NCBI GenBank assembly: GCA_947069175.1
Contig: CAMTDV010000027.1
Coordinates: forward strand, 42,855,369 to 42,919,368
Source of the DNA: Scalesia atractyloides
Taxonomy: Eukaryota > Streptophyta > Magnoliopsida > Asterales > Asteraceae
Direction of reading: 5' to 3'
DNA length: 64,000 nt
In this document: piece after piece, positions 23,800 through 35,098 of the stretch
How positions within the stretch are numbered: position 1 is the stretch's first letter
How the letters are laid out: each line of letters starts with the position of its first letter
Position numbers and translations under genes: made by a program
The notes under the pieces: model-generated
Seen by the model: only the letters and a program-made list of their open reading frames with translations
What the model was told of the DNA's origin: nothing
The model's database searches: none

Positions 23800-25466
23800 T
23801 CAGTAGTAGCATGGCTGAGGCGGTCCGAAGATAGAAGTCATCATCTCCGAGAATTCATTGAATGCGAACGTGCCACTTCCACTTCCTCCTTCTTCTTGTT
23901 GCCCGGAGCTCAGTTGCTGCTACTGCTGCCCATATCATGGATCCACCCATTGAGAGTGATGCATTGGCGACGTTGGATAAGAAACACTACCGTCTGGGGT
24001 GGTAAGGTCGAGTAATAAACTGGTGGAGGATCTACAACCATCGGACGCCCTGCATACCAATTATCATGCATCCTCCGGTTCTGATTATCTAAATATCGGT
24101 TATTGATTTCCTGGTCAAAGGTGTAAGCATAAGCACGGTTTTAGGATTCTTGTCTATCAAAATTGTGCCTCAATGCACGTTCCATGCTTGCGCCCATGAA
24201 TGTCTGATGATCAAAAAACGTCCGCTCGGCCCTACTCCAGCTATCGAACATAGAAGACCTCTGACTCTTGATTACTTCTTGCATTATACCTTCGTGAGCC
24301 CAATTCGGCTCACATGATCAAAAAATCAAAGAAACCTCCGGTTGGAATACTACTCAGACCCCCTTGCTCAGCATGCATTGGGACAACATGTGGGTCATCC
24401 ATGTAGTCCTCATCCCCACTTGGGCCCTCTTCCTCGCTTTCCGGTTCATCCTCTTCACCCGGTCGAAGTGGCCGCGCGTCACCCTTCAGAACTCTCCATC
24501 GTTGCCCCTCACTTTTCAATTTGTGATACCTCTCAGATTCCGTATATTTCCACCCAGCCCCCAACTGTCGAATGTCAAACGGCTTGGACCTTTTATAGGA
24601 CCCCTTATCATCTGCACCGATTACCCCATACATTTTCAAGAGAACAGTGATGAGGCGGCAATGCTGAATGATTTTCCGCTGATCGTTGTTCCTACTGATC
24701 CATACATTGTTCATAACCAGAAAGCGAAACAGAAACTTGGGGTCCCCAGTCAACAAGGTACAGAGAACCGACACTTCCGGCCGTCGAACTTCGGTTTTGT
24801 CACCTTGCCTCGGGATAACATTTTGCATGTAAACGGCCAACTTCAACTTTCCCTCAATCCTTAAATTCTTCCTGTATAGCTTTCCGTGCGTAGTACCCGG
24901 TAAGAATAGATAATCCAACATGGTATTCCAACGCGGATGCTTCTCAGGTTCGAAATAGAGGTCTTCCAATCTTGGAAGCATATACTGATTAACTGGCTTA
25001 CTATCAAATTTCGCAACCCGCCTTAAAGTATCAAAGGACATCTCTACCTCGATGACATCTCACCTCGATGCCATTCACAGTGGCCATCCACTCCTGAATT
25101 TCAGTATCATACAAATTGGTGCCTTCATAATGTAACACTTCAGAGCCGCCTCTCATCCTAATGCCCGGAATTTATCCGTAATCCCAAAGGCCCACAATCC
25201 GCTTCCCTCACCTCTTTTTCGCAAATAAACGCCTCTTTTCTTTGTGCCAACTGATTAATCTGGTTGTTGAATAATTCAGCCTGCCACTCTTCTGGTTGAT
25301 CATGCAACGGACCGGATGTCCATTGTGGCTTTGGCCCCTGATCAGGAACATCCTCTTCTGTGTCTTCATCACTACCACCCTGCATGACTAACCTTCTCTT
25401 TCTTGGTGCCGGGTTACTTGAAGATCCGACTTTTTCTTTTCCTTTTCGCCCCATTATACTTTGCAA
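23800..25466 (-). pseudogene. Athila extra ORF in env position
   Basis: Reading on minus from 25466: MGRKGKEKVGSSSNPAPRKRR, an acidic stretch, then EGTNLYDTEIQEWMATVNG (frame change) and FDTLRRVAKFDSK. A core follows (LPRLEDLYFEPEKHPRWN, LPGTTHGKLYRKNLRIEGKL, EVSVLCTLLTGDPKFLFRFL), then an acidic patch and a C-terminal part with SSMFDSWSRAERTFFDHQTF, NNRYLDNQNRRMHDNWYAG and FNEFSEMMTSIFGPPQPCYY, ending at 23800-23802. A basic N-terminus, central globular part and Q/R-rich tail in this position fit the additional ORF of Athila elements, sometimes called env-like. I see no clear signal peptide or membrane helix, so I would not call it an envelope protein. At least three frame breaks occur (about 25160, 25040, 24140). 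Confidence 0.7.
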
Positions 25467-26516
25467 AACATAGACATGACTAACACATATTATTCATCTT
25501 CTCAAAACCCACATTGTCCCCACACTTGCTTGTTACTATAGTCATGGAAACTAGTTAAAACATTAATTCACCATATGCAAAAATTTAAAAAACATTCTCC
25601 TAAATTAATAAAAATTTGCCCAAAATCATATTTTCATCACAAAATAGCTTCCATAACCATAATCATTCAAAACCCAATCAAGTTCATCTCAACATAATCA
25701 ACCATAAGCAAGCATAGGTTCATGATAATCTAGCACTTACAATCCTACAAAACAATGATAATAATGTAAGAAATTACATACCTTGGCTTGTAGAACAGGA
25801 AGAACCCTAAAAACTTGAAGATTATCAAAAACCCACAAGAACCCTAAAAAAAATTCCGGATCAAAAATTTCCAACTTGATCCCCCAAACGATGGATTTGA
25901 CCAAATGTAAGCACACAATCGAAATCCTTGTGAAAGTTTAGCCAAAATAGACCCAAAAATCACTTGATTTGGTTAGAAATTGAAAGATTTATGTGGATGA
26001 AGGTGGGTGTACTTGAAGCTAAATAAGAGGAAAGAAGAATGAGGGTTGTGGCAAAAAGAGATGCAGAATATGGGTGGTAGGGTGAATTCCCGTGATAAAG
26101 TTACTGTTTTGCGGACCCTAAAAACCCAGTGGCTACCATAAGCTACGGTGGTCACCGTAAGCTATGACGGCACCGTAAGCTATGGTGGCTAGAATTTATA
26201 AAAGGGGACTGTAAGACAGTTGATAAACACCATAATGAACTTTTGGGGCACCGTAGCTTACGGTGGGGACCGTAAGCTACGATGGTATCTGGGCAATTTC
26301 AGTTTCTTTTTTAACATAAAAGCAATTCTATCTATTTTAACCTACCACCCCCTCGAAAACCTGTGTTGTCCTCAACACCGTGTATGAGAAATTACGAAAA
26401 ACTTCCCCACACTTGTTTCAAACACAAATCAATAAGTACGGATAAAGACTCGAAACAAACTAAACACATAAACAACAACAAAGTATTTTACATTGCCAAA
26501 CCTGGGCCTTTTGCAT
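25467..26516 (-). other. Athila pol-to-extra-ORF spacer with LTR-type inverted repeats
   Basis: Non-coding. At 26128-26285 it carries at least five copies of the CACCGTAAGCTACGGTG-like word in both orientations, the same word that builds the LTR palindrome, though this is outside any LTR. No other feature seen. Confidence 0.65.
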
Positions 26517-26648
26517 TTAATTCTCATCCAAGGGCCGTAAGATGTAGCCCACTTTATCAAGTTCAAGATGCTTAATATCATTCCCCTCCAAGTACGGTTT
26601 GAGCCGATGCCCATTCACCGTTTGCTTCTTGTTGGTCCGTTCATCCAC
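26517..26648 (-). pseudogene. Athila integrase C-terminal end, separated by the nested insertion
   Basis: On minus the reading resumes as IVDERTNKKQTVNGHRLKPY, then ends LRPLDEN and a stop at 26517. This continues the GDIDI chain on the other side of the GATAT insertion, which proves the integrase was continuous before the short Athila copy landed. Confidence 0.88.
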
Positions 26649-26653
26649 GATAT

Positions 26654-27810
26654 TGACAGGTGGTCTTTTGGAAAACCCGCAAGTGCGATAAAATGACAAA
26701 TATTCGATATGTTAAACGTTTAATTGTTACGATTTGATGTCTACGGTGCGTATGCCTTTGCAGGTACGGAAGAGCATAATGAGGGAACTTTAACGCGCTT
26801 TTTCGGGGATTTGCAAGTGGCTAGTTGAGGCTTTGGACTTTAGAGATTGAAGAAGGACAAAATGGGAAATTTATGCTGACCACCGTAAGCTACGGTGGCC
26901 ACCGTAGCTTACGGTGGAGTCCATTCTTAAAACCCACCGTAAGACAATGGCTGACTGCGGTAAAGAAATTGTGGCCCACCATAAGCTATGGTGGGCACCA
27001 TAGCTTACGGTAGTGAGCTACGGGAAAGTTGTAACTGCTCCATTTAAGTCGAATTATGGAGCCTTTTCACATATCCAATCATTGGTGATGATCTGCGGGG
27101 CGAAAAGGGGCAAATTTGAGTGTTTTCATTGATTCTAAACAAGTTCTAAACATTATTTTAGTGTTCTCGATTCGTATGAACAAAACATTGGAAGTATGTT
27201 TGATTGCGAGAACATGAGAGGCTAGAATTCATGGTGATCATCTTGTGTGGAAGGTTCAGTAAACAATTGTGTTTCGATTTACAATTTCTAGAATAATTGC
27301 TATGTTATGGTGGTTATGGTGTTGATTGTTTGTAATTGTTGGTTGATATTTTGCTCATTGCTTATTTTGTACGTTCTTGGTGTCGTTGACAACTGAGATA
27401 TCACGGGAAGGTTTACGGGTTGGGTATTAATCAATTGGTCATCGGGTAACGACCTCGCATTGTAGTCCGAGTACTTTGTTCCCTTTTAAAATAAACAGTT
27501 TATCAAGCACGAGTCATGTCTATGTGATTCTTTCTAGTAAAATTGAAACACATACATTTTGAACCGGAAACTCAAGATGATCATTCTCTTATTAATCTGT
27601 TAACAAACCAATTTTTAATTGTTGAGTAGTTAAAGTCTAAATCCATTAATCAAAATCTGAAATTAAATTATTGCAAATTAGGTAATTAGTTATAGTAGCA
27701 CAACCTTTTTGATAGCACTAGTTCCTCAATTCCTTGTGTTCGATACTCACTTACCGCTAGCTAGTAGCAGTATTGGGATTAAATTTGCATGAGACAACGA
27801 CATCACGTCA
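26654..27810 (+). repeat. 5' LTR of the short Athila derivative
   Basis: 1157 bp, TGACAGG...CACGTCA. It contains the perfect 38-bp palindrome (26880-26917). It is followed at 27816-27833 by TGGTGCCGTTGCCGGGGA, one base from the tRNA-Asp-type PBS. Confidence 0.92.
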
Positions 27811-27815
27811 AATTT

Positions 27816-27833
27816 TGGTGCCGTTGCCGGGGA
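27816..27833 (+). promoter_or_regulatory. Primer-binding site, tRNA-Asp type
   Basis: TGGTGCCGTTGCCGGGGA; the family form at 35076-35093 on minus reads TGGCGCCGTTGCCGGGGA, the known Athila/Tat PBS. Confidence 0.85.
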
Positions 27834-27926
27834 ATTGTGCGCAACGTGTGTTATTTTGTGTTAGTATAGTTTGTTATTTTTCCAGGTTTACGCTGGTTGT
27901 GTTAGTGTGCAGGTTCTTACAGGTGT

Positions 27927-28190
27927 ATGCATACTAGAGGATCTAATCGGCTATCACCAATGGCATTTGATCCGGAGATTGAGCGAACTCTACGACGCAA
28001 TCGGGTTTTGTTACGAGAGAATAAGATAAGGGGTTCCCCAACAACACCATCCGCACCTATTTCACTACTCAATACCATGGAACAATTACCTACCACCATA
28101 AATCAAACCTCACCATCTACACCTCCACCAAATTCCACCACTCACCCAACTTCTACACATGAAGTTGACCCATCTAATGCGCATCATTAG
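27927..28190 (+). pseudogene. Athila gag N-terminal stub
   Basis: 87 codons, MHTRGSNRLSPMAFDPEIER..., match the start of the minus-strand gag at 34980 (MDTRGSKKLLPLVFNPEIER). The match continues past the stop as VPPFSSFFPTSG-like sequence to about 28226. It then ends abruptly at an LTR junction sharing TAAACAATTG. It has no function alone and serves as a marker of the deletion breakpoint. Confidence 0.85.
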
Positions 28191-28226
28191 TACCACCATT
28201 CTCATCTTTCTTTCCCACATCCGGTA

Positions 28227-28778
28227 AACAATTGTGTTTCGATTTACAATTCCTAGAATAATTGCTATGTTATGGTGGTTATGGTGTTGATTGATTGTTT
28301 GTAATTGTTGGTTGATATTTTGCTCATTGCTTATTTCGTACGTTCTTGGTGTCGTTGACAACCGAGATATCATGGGAAGGTTTACGGGTTGGGCATTAAT
28401 CAATTGGTCATCGGGTAATGACCTTGCATTGTAGTCCGAGTACTTTGTTCCCTTTTATCACAAATAGTTCATCAAGCACGAGTCATGTCTATGTGATTCT
28501 TTCTAGTAAAATTGAAACACATGCGTTTTGAACCGAAAACTCAAGATGATCATTCCCTTATTAATCTGTTAACAAACCAATTTTTGAATTGTTGAGTAGT
28601 TAAAGTCTAAATCCATCAATCAAAATCTGAAATTAAATTATTGCAAATTAGGTAATTAGTTATAGTAGCACAACCTTTTTGATAGCACTGGTTCCTCAAC
28701 TCCTTGTGTTCTACTCACTTACCGCTAGCTAGTGGCAGTATTGGGATTAAATTGGCGTAAGACAACGACATTACGTCA
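28227..28778 (+). repeat. 5'-truncated 3' LTR of the short Athila derivative
   Basis: About 552 bp match 27255-27810 with few differences, starting TAAACAATTGTGTTTCG and ending TTACGTCA next to the TSD. Confidence 0.88.
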
Positions 28779-29834
28779 GATATCAATATCTCCAAACCTT
28801 CCCACATGTGTAATAACATAGGGGCCCATCCACTTGCTTTTTAATTTGCCTGTGAACATCTGTAACCTTGAATTGAACAACCATACCTTTTGACCTGTTT
28901 CAAAAGTTCGCTTCCGAATCTTTGCATCGTGAACCTTCTTGAGCTTATCTTTGTATGCAGCTGCACACTCGTATGCTTCATCTCGAATCTCTTCGATCTC
29001 ACTCAATTGAAGTTTCCGGATTTTCCCCGCTTCATCATAATCGGCGTTTACCGTCTTGATGGCCCAATGCGCCCTATGCGCCAACTCCATTGGTAAATGA
29101 CACCCCTTCCCAAACACCATCCGGTAAGGAGTTGTACCAATCGGAGTCTTGTAGGCCGTTCGGTATGCCCACAACGCATCATCCAATTTACTTGACCAAT
29201 CCTTTCTGTCTGTTCGCACCGTCTTCATTAAAATTTCTTTAATTTGACGGTTAGACACTTGGACCTGTCCACTGGTTTATGGATTATACGGTGTGGCAAC
29301 TCAGTGGTTCACATTGTATCTCTTCAATAATTTTCCAAAATTAAAATTCTTGAAATGCGAACCACCATCACTAATTATAATACGTGGAATTCCAAAACGA
29401 GCAAAGATATTCGATTGCATAAACTTGCATACAACCGAGTGATCGTTAGTCCGTGTCGGTATGGCTTCAATCCACTTCGAAACATAGTCTACGACAACCA
29501 ATATATACAAAAACCCATTTAAACTTGGAAACGACCCCATGAAGTCTATTCCCCACACATCAAAGATTTCTACCACCAAGTTAGGTTGCATGGGCATTTC
29601 GTTCCTCTTTGAAATACTCCCCATCTTCTAGCAATTCAGACAATTCCTGGCGAACTCACATGCGTCTTTAAAAATTGTAGGCCAATAGAACCCGCACGTG
29701 AGCACCCGGTACCCCGTCTTGTGACCGCTAAAATGTCCCCCACAAGCGGAGGAATGAGCATGGGTTAAGATTTCGGCCACTTCCGTTTCCGGAACACACC
29801 TTCTAATTACTTGATCGGGCCCAATTTTGAACAA
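28779..29834 (-). pseudogene. Athila integrase, main part
   Basis: Minus strand: zinc finger (HAHSSACGGHFSGHKTGYRV ... CLNC), then WGIDFMGSFPSLNG (first D) and IISDGGSHFKNFNF (second D). In the third catalytic segment the chain reads TSGQVQVSNRQIKEIL where the family typically has VEVSNRE, so the catalytic glutamate is glutamine. A stop (TAA) sits two codons before TSGQ, near 29280. The C-terminal domain continues (DDALWAYRTAYKTPIGTTPY, FNSRLQMFTGKLKSKWMGPY) until the nested insertion interrupts it after GDIDI. The remainder lies at 26517-26648. Confidence 0.9.
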
Positions 29835-31610
29835 GTCCAGTTCATCCCAAATGTACTATTTAACTTGTACCATGAACTGTTGTCATCTTCTCTTTGTCCA
29901 ATGTCCGGGAATAGCACCCGTTGCCAAGTAGTTTACGTAATGTGCGTACCACGGGGCCATAGAAGTAGAGACATCGAGCAACTGTTCATCAGGAAACCGT
30001 TCATTAATCTCACTTAAATCATCAGCCCCTTCAATTGGAATCCGAGACAAGTGGTCCGCCACCACATTTTCACTTCCCTTTTCGTCTTGAATTTCCAAGT
30101 CGAATTCTTGCAACAAAAGTACCCATCGAATCAACTGAGGTTTAGCGTCTTTCTTCTCCCTTAAATACCGAACTGCGCTATGATCAAAATATACCACCAC
30201 TTTCTCGGTTGTGGTGTAATTCAGTTGCGCCTCGGATAGAGTTTTGCTTGCATAATAGATCGCCACCGGCTTCTTATCAACCCTTTGCCCCAAAACCGCT
30301 CCAATAGTTGTATCGCTGGCTTCACACATAATTTCGAACGGCTTTGACCAATCGAGTGGCTGCAAGATAGGGGCCTTCACCAACTGTTCCTTCAAAATAT
30401 TAAAGGCTTGTAAACATTCATCAGTAAAATCAAATGGAACATTTTTCAGTAATAAATTACATAAGGGTTTAATAATAACACTAAATCCCTTAATAAATCT
30501 TCTATAAAAACCAGTGTGTCCCAAGAATAACCTTGCCCCTTTAACATTTTTAGGAGGAGGTAGCGATGAGATTACACAAATTTTTGCTTTGTCTAACTCC
30601 ATCCATTTTTCGGACACAACATGGCCCAACACAATACCTTCCTGAACCAAGAAATGACTTTTTTCCCAGCTCAGCACTAAGTTCTTCTCGACGAATCGTT
30701 TTAAAACTTTTTCTAACTCGTCGAGGCACGACTCAAAGCTTGTGCCAAAAATAGAGAAGTCATCCATGAACACTTCAAGCGACTCTCCAACCATGTCCGA
30801 GAAAATACTCATCATACATCGTTGAAAAGTTGCTGGAGCATTGCACAAGCCAAATGGCATTCCCCTAAAGGTGAAAGTACCATAAGGACATGTAAAGGTG
30901 GTTTTGTGTTGGTCATCGGGATGAATAGCAATTTGGTTGTATCCTGAATACCCATCAAAAAATCAATAGTATTTTTGACCCGAAAGTTTTTCAATTAGTT
31001 GTTCAATGAAGGGTAATGGAAAATGGTCCTTAGAGGTTACGGTATTCAATTTTCTATAATCAATACAAACACGCCACCCGGTGACCGGTCGGGTGGCGAT
31101 TTGTTCATCATTTTCGTCCTTAATAACTTGAATACCGGCCTTTTTAGGCACCACTTGGGTAGGACTTACCCAAGCACTATCAGAAATAGGGTAAATAATA
31201 CCTGCATGCAACCATTTGATTACCTCCTTTTTCACTACCTCACACAGATTTGGATTCAACCTTCTTTGTGCTTCCCTCGACAGCTTGGGCTCATCATTTT
31301 TAATTATCTTGTGCATAACAATAGATGGATTGATTCCCTTCAAATCAGCAATTGTCCATCCTATGGCCGCTCGATTAGCCTTGAGCACCCTCAGCAATTC
31401 GTGCTCTTGAGCCACCTCTAAATTAGAGGCAATAATGACCGGCAGTGTGTCATTATCCCATAGAAATGCGTATTTTAAGTGGCTCAGTAATTCCTTCAAC
31501 TCTAAGATTGGGGGATCCTCCAAAGATGGTTTAGTACCCGAAGTAATTTCTGTCGGTAGACTCTCGAATTGATGAGTCCACGACGGTCGCCCCTCTTTCA
31601 TTGCCAGCAA
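29835..31610 (-). pseudogene. Athila reverse transcriptase and RNase H
   Basis: From 31610 on minus: acidic linker (LEDPPILELKELLSHLKYAFL), then RT start (HKIIKNDEPKLSREAQRRLN, WVSPTQVVPKK, RVCIDYRKLN). A TGA stop at about 30974 replaces the cysteine of the usual KYYCFLDGYSGYNQ segment. The chain resumes at MPFGLCNAPATFQRCM and EVFMDDFSIF (catalytic FMDD at 30759-30770). RNase H follows (FEIMCEASDTTIGAVLGQR, YYASKTLSEAQLNY, VYFDHSAVRYL, ADHLSRIP) and reads to 29883. A frameshift lies between about 30860 and 30960. The enzyme set is clear but cannot be made as one chain. Confidence 0.9.
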
Positions 31611-31865
31611 TTGTCCATCCTATGGCCGCTCGATTAGCCTTGAGCACCCTCAGCAATTCGTGCTCTTGAGCCACCTCTAAATTAGAGGCAATAATGACCG
31701 GCAGTGTGTCATTATCCCATAGAAATGCGTATTTTAAGTGGCTCAGTAATTCCTTCAACTCTAAGATTGGGGGATCCTCCAAAGATGGTTTAGTACCCGA
31801 AGTAATTTCTGTCGGTAGACTCTCGAATTGATGAGTCCACGACGGTCGCCCCTCTTTCATTGCCA
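31347..31865. repeat. Tandem duplication, 259-bp unit, in Athila pol
   Basis: The stretch from GCAATTGTCCATCC to CTTTCATTGCCA occurs twice back to back (boundary at 31606/31607), identical by eye. 259 is not a multiple of 3, so it shifts the pol frame and repeats the SLEDPPILELKELLSHL-coding part. Confidence 0.9.
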
Positions 31866-32039
31866 TCACATCCTGTTTTTCTTCCTCCCTCGCAAATCAC
31901 TAGCATGTACCTGCTTAGACACATCATAAACACAAACACAAACATCCTCTTCCACATATTCATGTGGGTCACACCCATCCACTAAATCTGCCATGACACA
32001 CTCGTCAACACCAACAGAATTAGATGTGTTAGTAAAAAC

Positions 32040-32880
32040 ATTTAGTCACATTTTTCTATTACCGAATGTCATGTCAACTGTACAAAGTCGACAATCAATT
32101 ACGGCGTGAGCGGTGCTTAAGAATGGCCGACCCAAAATAACGTTTTGTTGTTGTTTTGGGTCAGCGGACGAGTAGTCAAGTACTAAAAAGTCTACTGGGT
32201 AGTAAAATTCATCAACCTTCACAATTACATCTTGGACCATTCCTTGGGGAAACTTGTGAGACAAATGGGCCAAAACCACTGTTGTCTCTACCCGAGCCAA
32301 TGAACCAAAATCATATGGTCATACAACCCACCTGGTAATATACTTACTCCGGCTCCAAGATCTAGCAACGCTTTAGATATTGGAAAATTTCCAACTTGAA
32401 TATTTATTAACGGCGTTCCCGGATCTTGGAGCTTGGGAGGAAGAATCCCTTTCAGCACTGCACTAACCTGTCCGGTCAGATCTACACGCTTACGCAACTT
32501 CTTCTTTTGTTGTCTTTTCTGAGTGCATAATTCTTTTAAGAACTTTGCGTAAGAGGGTAATTGCTTAATAGCATCAAGCAATGGGAGATTTACCTTAACT
32601 TGTTTAAACACATGCAAAATTTCTTCCTTTTGAGGACCCCTTGTTGAAATAAATTTTTTCTTTCCTGGGCCAACTAAGGTGGAAGGAAACGGAACTTGAC
32701 TTGGTCCCCCTTCCTCCTTTGTTTCGTTTAAGATTTCACCCAAACCTGGTTTATTCATCACATTTTCAACAATAGGGTCCCTTAAGACATTTGGTGATGG
32801 GACATCATCCTGATCACTCTCATTACCCCTAATATCCTTAACCACCCTTTCAACCAAACCGGTTCCAAATTTGCTTTAAA
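32040..32880 (-). pseudogene. Athila aspartic protease
   Basis: Minus strand: basic linker (LPLLDAIKQLPSYAKFLKEL, a conserved pre-protease segment in Athila), then PLINIQVGNFPISKALLDLG with the active-site DLGAG followed by VSILPGGLYD. The frame then breaks at about 32295. The rest of the protease follows in another frame (VKVDEFYYPVDFLVLD, VILGRPFLSTAHAVIDC). Protease processes the gag-pol polyprotein. The DLGA form (rather than DSGA) is usual in this lineage. Confidence 0.85.
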
Positions 32881-33109
32881 TTCTTTACCGTTTCGTAAAA
32901 CACTTACATGGTTAATATTAATATTACGCTAAGTGTTGTGAGAGGTATTTACCTTTGTGTCACTCAGAAGTTGACCCTTACCTTTTTTAAGTTCCGCTAC
33001 CTCGGATGCGAGTTGACACATTTGTGTGGTGAGTGCTTGGATTCTTTTGTCACGGACTTCATCCTTTTACATACGAGCTTCGTCGAGTTGATTCCTCTGT
33101 TGCATGTCT

Positions 33110-34980
33110 TGTTGCATCATTCGAAGCATATCCATAACCTCATTACCGCTCGATGAAGTTTGACCCGCATTTCCACTTTGGTTACCTCCTTGTTGAAATT
33201 GACCTTGATACCCTTGACCATTTCTGCCCCTAAAATTCCCTTGATTATATTATGGACGAGGAGCAAAACTCCGTTGAGCTCCTTGGAAATTAGGGTTGGC
33301 TTGATTCGCCGGGTTCCCATAGCGGAAATTCGGATGCTTCCGTAACCCGGGGTGGTACGTGTTGGAATTCATGTTGAAGTTTCGACCACCCCCTCCAATT
33401 GCATTCACTTCCTTGACTTGATTTGCATTTACTCCCACCAAGCATACCTCCGCTGCATGACCTAGTTCATTACAGTTACTACAAACACTATATACCTGAT
33501 TTGAAGTTTGTGCTTCTCCATCCTCCACCGCATACCCTTGAGGTCTTGTGATTACATGTCTAGCCCGCCTCGACGATTGTGCTTTCCTTTTTGATGTGAC
33601 CGCCATTTGCTCTAGAAACGCCCAATCATCTTGCTCATAGTTTGTTCCAATGTACTATTTATGATAGACATCAAATCACGAGCATCCTCTGAGCTCAACC
33701 CTTTGTGGAACGCATTCAACAACTCCTACAATGCTATGCCGTGATGAGGGTAATTCTTCAACATCATGTTGAATCTTTCAAATGCCTCATGAAACATTTC
33801 ACCTTGTTGTTGTTGGAAACTACATAAGCTCCGCCTTGCTTCATTTGTCTTTTGGGACGTAAAAAATTCTTCAAGAAACCTTTGTTGCATATTGGCCCAA
33901 GTATAAATCGATGCGGATGGTAGAATGTGGAACCATCGCTTTGCCTTGTCTTCCAACGAAAACTGAAACAATACCAATTTTACATCATCTGCGGAAAATC
34001 CTTGCCCCCCGATTGTGTTGCAAATGGAATCATATGTTTCCAAATGGAAGTACAGTTCCTCTGTTGCTAGACCCTTGTACTTCGGAAAGCTTTGTAATGC
34101 AGTCGTCCTAACTGCAAATGTTCTCCCATCAGGGCGTTGTGGTATCACTACCGGAGAAGGATTATTAGTAATAACCGGACGAAAATGTGCTTCAACCCCC
34201 TTACTACTTCTCGATGATGTCTTCGCGGAACACCTAAAGGTACTCTTGGTCGACCCGCTTGACCTTGTCTTAACCCTTGAGGTACAAAATGTTGTTGAGG
34301 TTGATGCATCGGTCTTTGAAATTGCGGTAATTGATGTTGACCTTGGACTTGTTGCAGAGGCATTGGTTGTTGGAACAGTGGTCCTTGGGACGAAGTTGTT
34401 GCACCCCCGTAGGTTGCCTTTGTGGGTAACCCATTCCCCCTTGTGGTCCCAAGTTACCTCCATCACCCCCATAGTAGTAACCTTCATCTTCATACCCTCT
34501 AAATTCTTATTCATAACCATCATCATACCCATCTCCTCCTACACCAGAAGATTGCACAAACTGAGAAGAAGGAGAATGGGAACCTGGTTGGGTTGGTGGT
34601 TGAAATGTAGGGGAGGTAAGAGCAATGGTTGAACTTGGTGGAAAGTGACTTGGTAATGGTTGTTGGGTGGAGGATGATTAACCGGATGTTGGGAAAAAGG
34701 ATGAGAATGGTGGAACCATTGATATGGTATTGGGAGGATTGACTTCATGTGTTGAGGGTGGATTGGTGGTAGTAATTGGTGGAGGTGTAGATGGTGTTGT
34801 TTGGCTTGTGGTAGTAGGTAATGGTTCCATGATGTTGAGTGGTGTTATTGGTGTAGTAGGTGTAGTTGGCGACCCAATAACCTTGTTTTCTCGTAACAAA
34901 ACCCTGTTTCGTCGTAAAGTTCGTTCAATCTCCGGGTTAAATACCAACGGTAATAGCTTTTTAGATCCTCTAGTATCCAT
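33110..34980 (-). pseudogene. Athila gag with zinc knuckle
   Basis: Starts MDTRGSKKLLPLVFNPEIER at 34980 on minus, just downstream of PBS and LTR, then a T/P-rich stretch and a Q/P-rich low-complexity region with frame changes around 34400-34680. The capsid-type core follows (ALQSFPKYKGLATEELYFHL, FSLEDKAKRWFHILPSASIY, FHEAFERFNMMLKNYPHHG), typical of retrotrans_gag (PF03732). After a stop near 33727 comes a zinc knuckle CSNCNELGHAAEVC (about 33455-33500), then an N/R-rich tail (GNPANQANPNFQGAQRSF). It would form particles that package the RNA. Several frameshifts make it inactive. Confidence 0.88.
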
Positions 34981-35075
34981 ACACCTGTAAGATCCTGCAC
35001 ACTACACAACCAGCGTAAACCCAGAAAATTAACAAACTATACTAGCTCAAAACAATAACACACGTTGCGCACAAT

Positions 35076-35093
35076 TCCCCGGCAACGGCGCCA
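35076..35093 (-). promoter_or_regulatory. Primer-binding site, tRNA-Asp type
   Basis: TGGCGCCGTTGCCGGGGA on minus, five bases inside the 5' LTR end. This is the Athila/Tat PBS matching the tRNA-Asp 3' end. Confidence 0.92.
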
Positions 35094-35098
35094 AAATT

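Larger units (their letters stand above)
26654..28778 (+). mobile_element. Short Athila derivative inserted in the integrase, TSD GATAT
   Basis: LTR start TGACAGGTGGTC follows GATAT (26649-26653). The last LTR ends ...TTACGTCA and is followed by GATAT (28779-28783), a perfect TSD. Inside are a complete LTR, a PBS and the first 88 codons of gag, and then the sequence jumps into the middle of a second LTR. It lies in the opposite orientation to the Athila element it interrupts and belongs to the same family. Confidence 0.9.

Noticed and set aside
24342..24864. Plus-strand ORFs of 102 and 166 codons
   Set aside because: They lie opposite the Athila extra ORF, which has the better family-like composition and context.
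34724..34990. Plus-strand ORF rich in V and G
   Set aside because: Antisense shadow of the T/P-rich Athila gag N-terminus.
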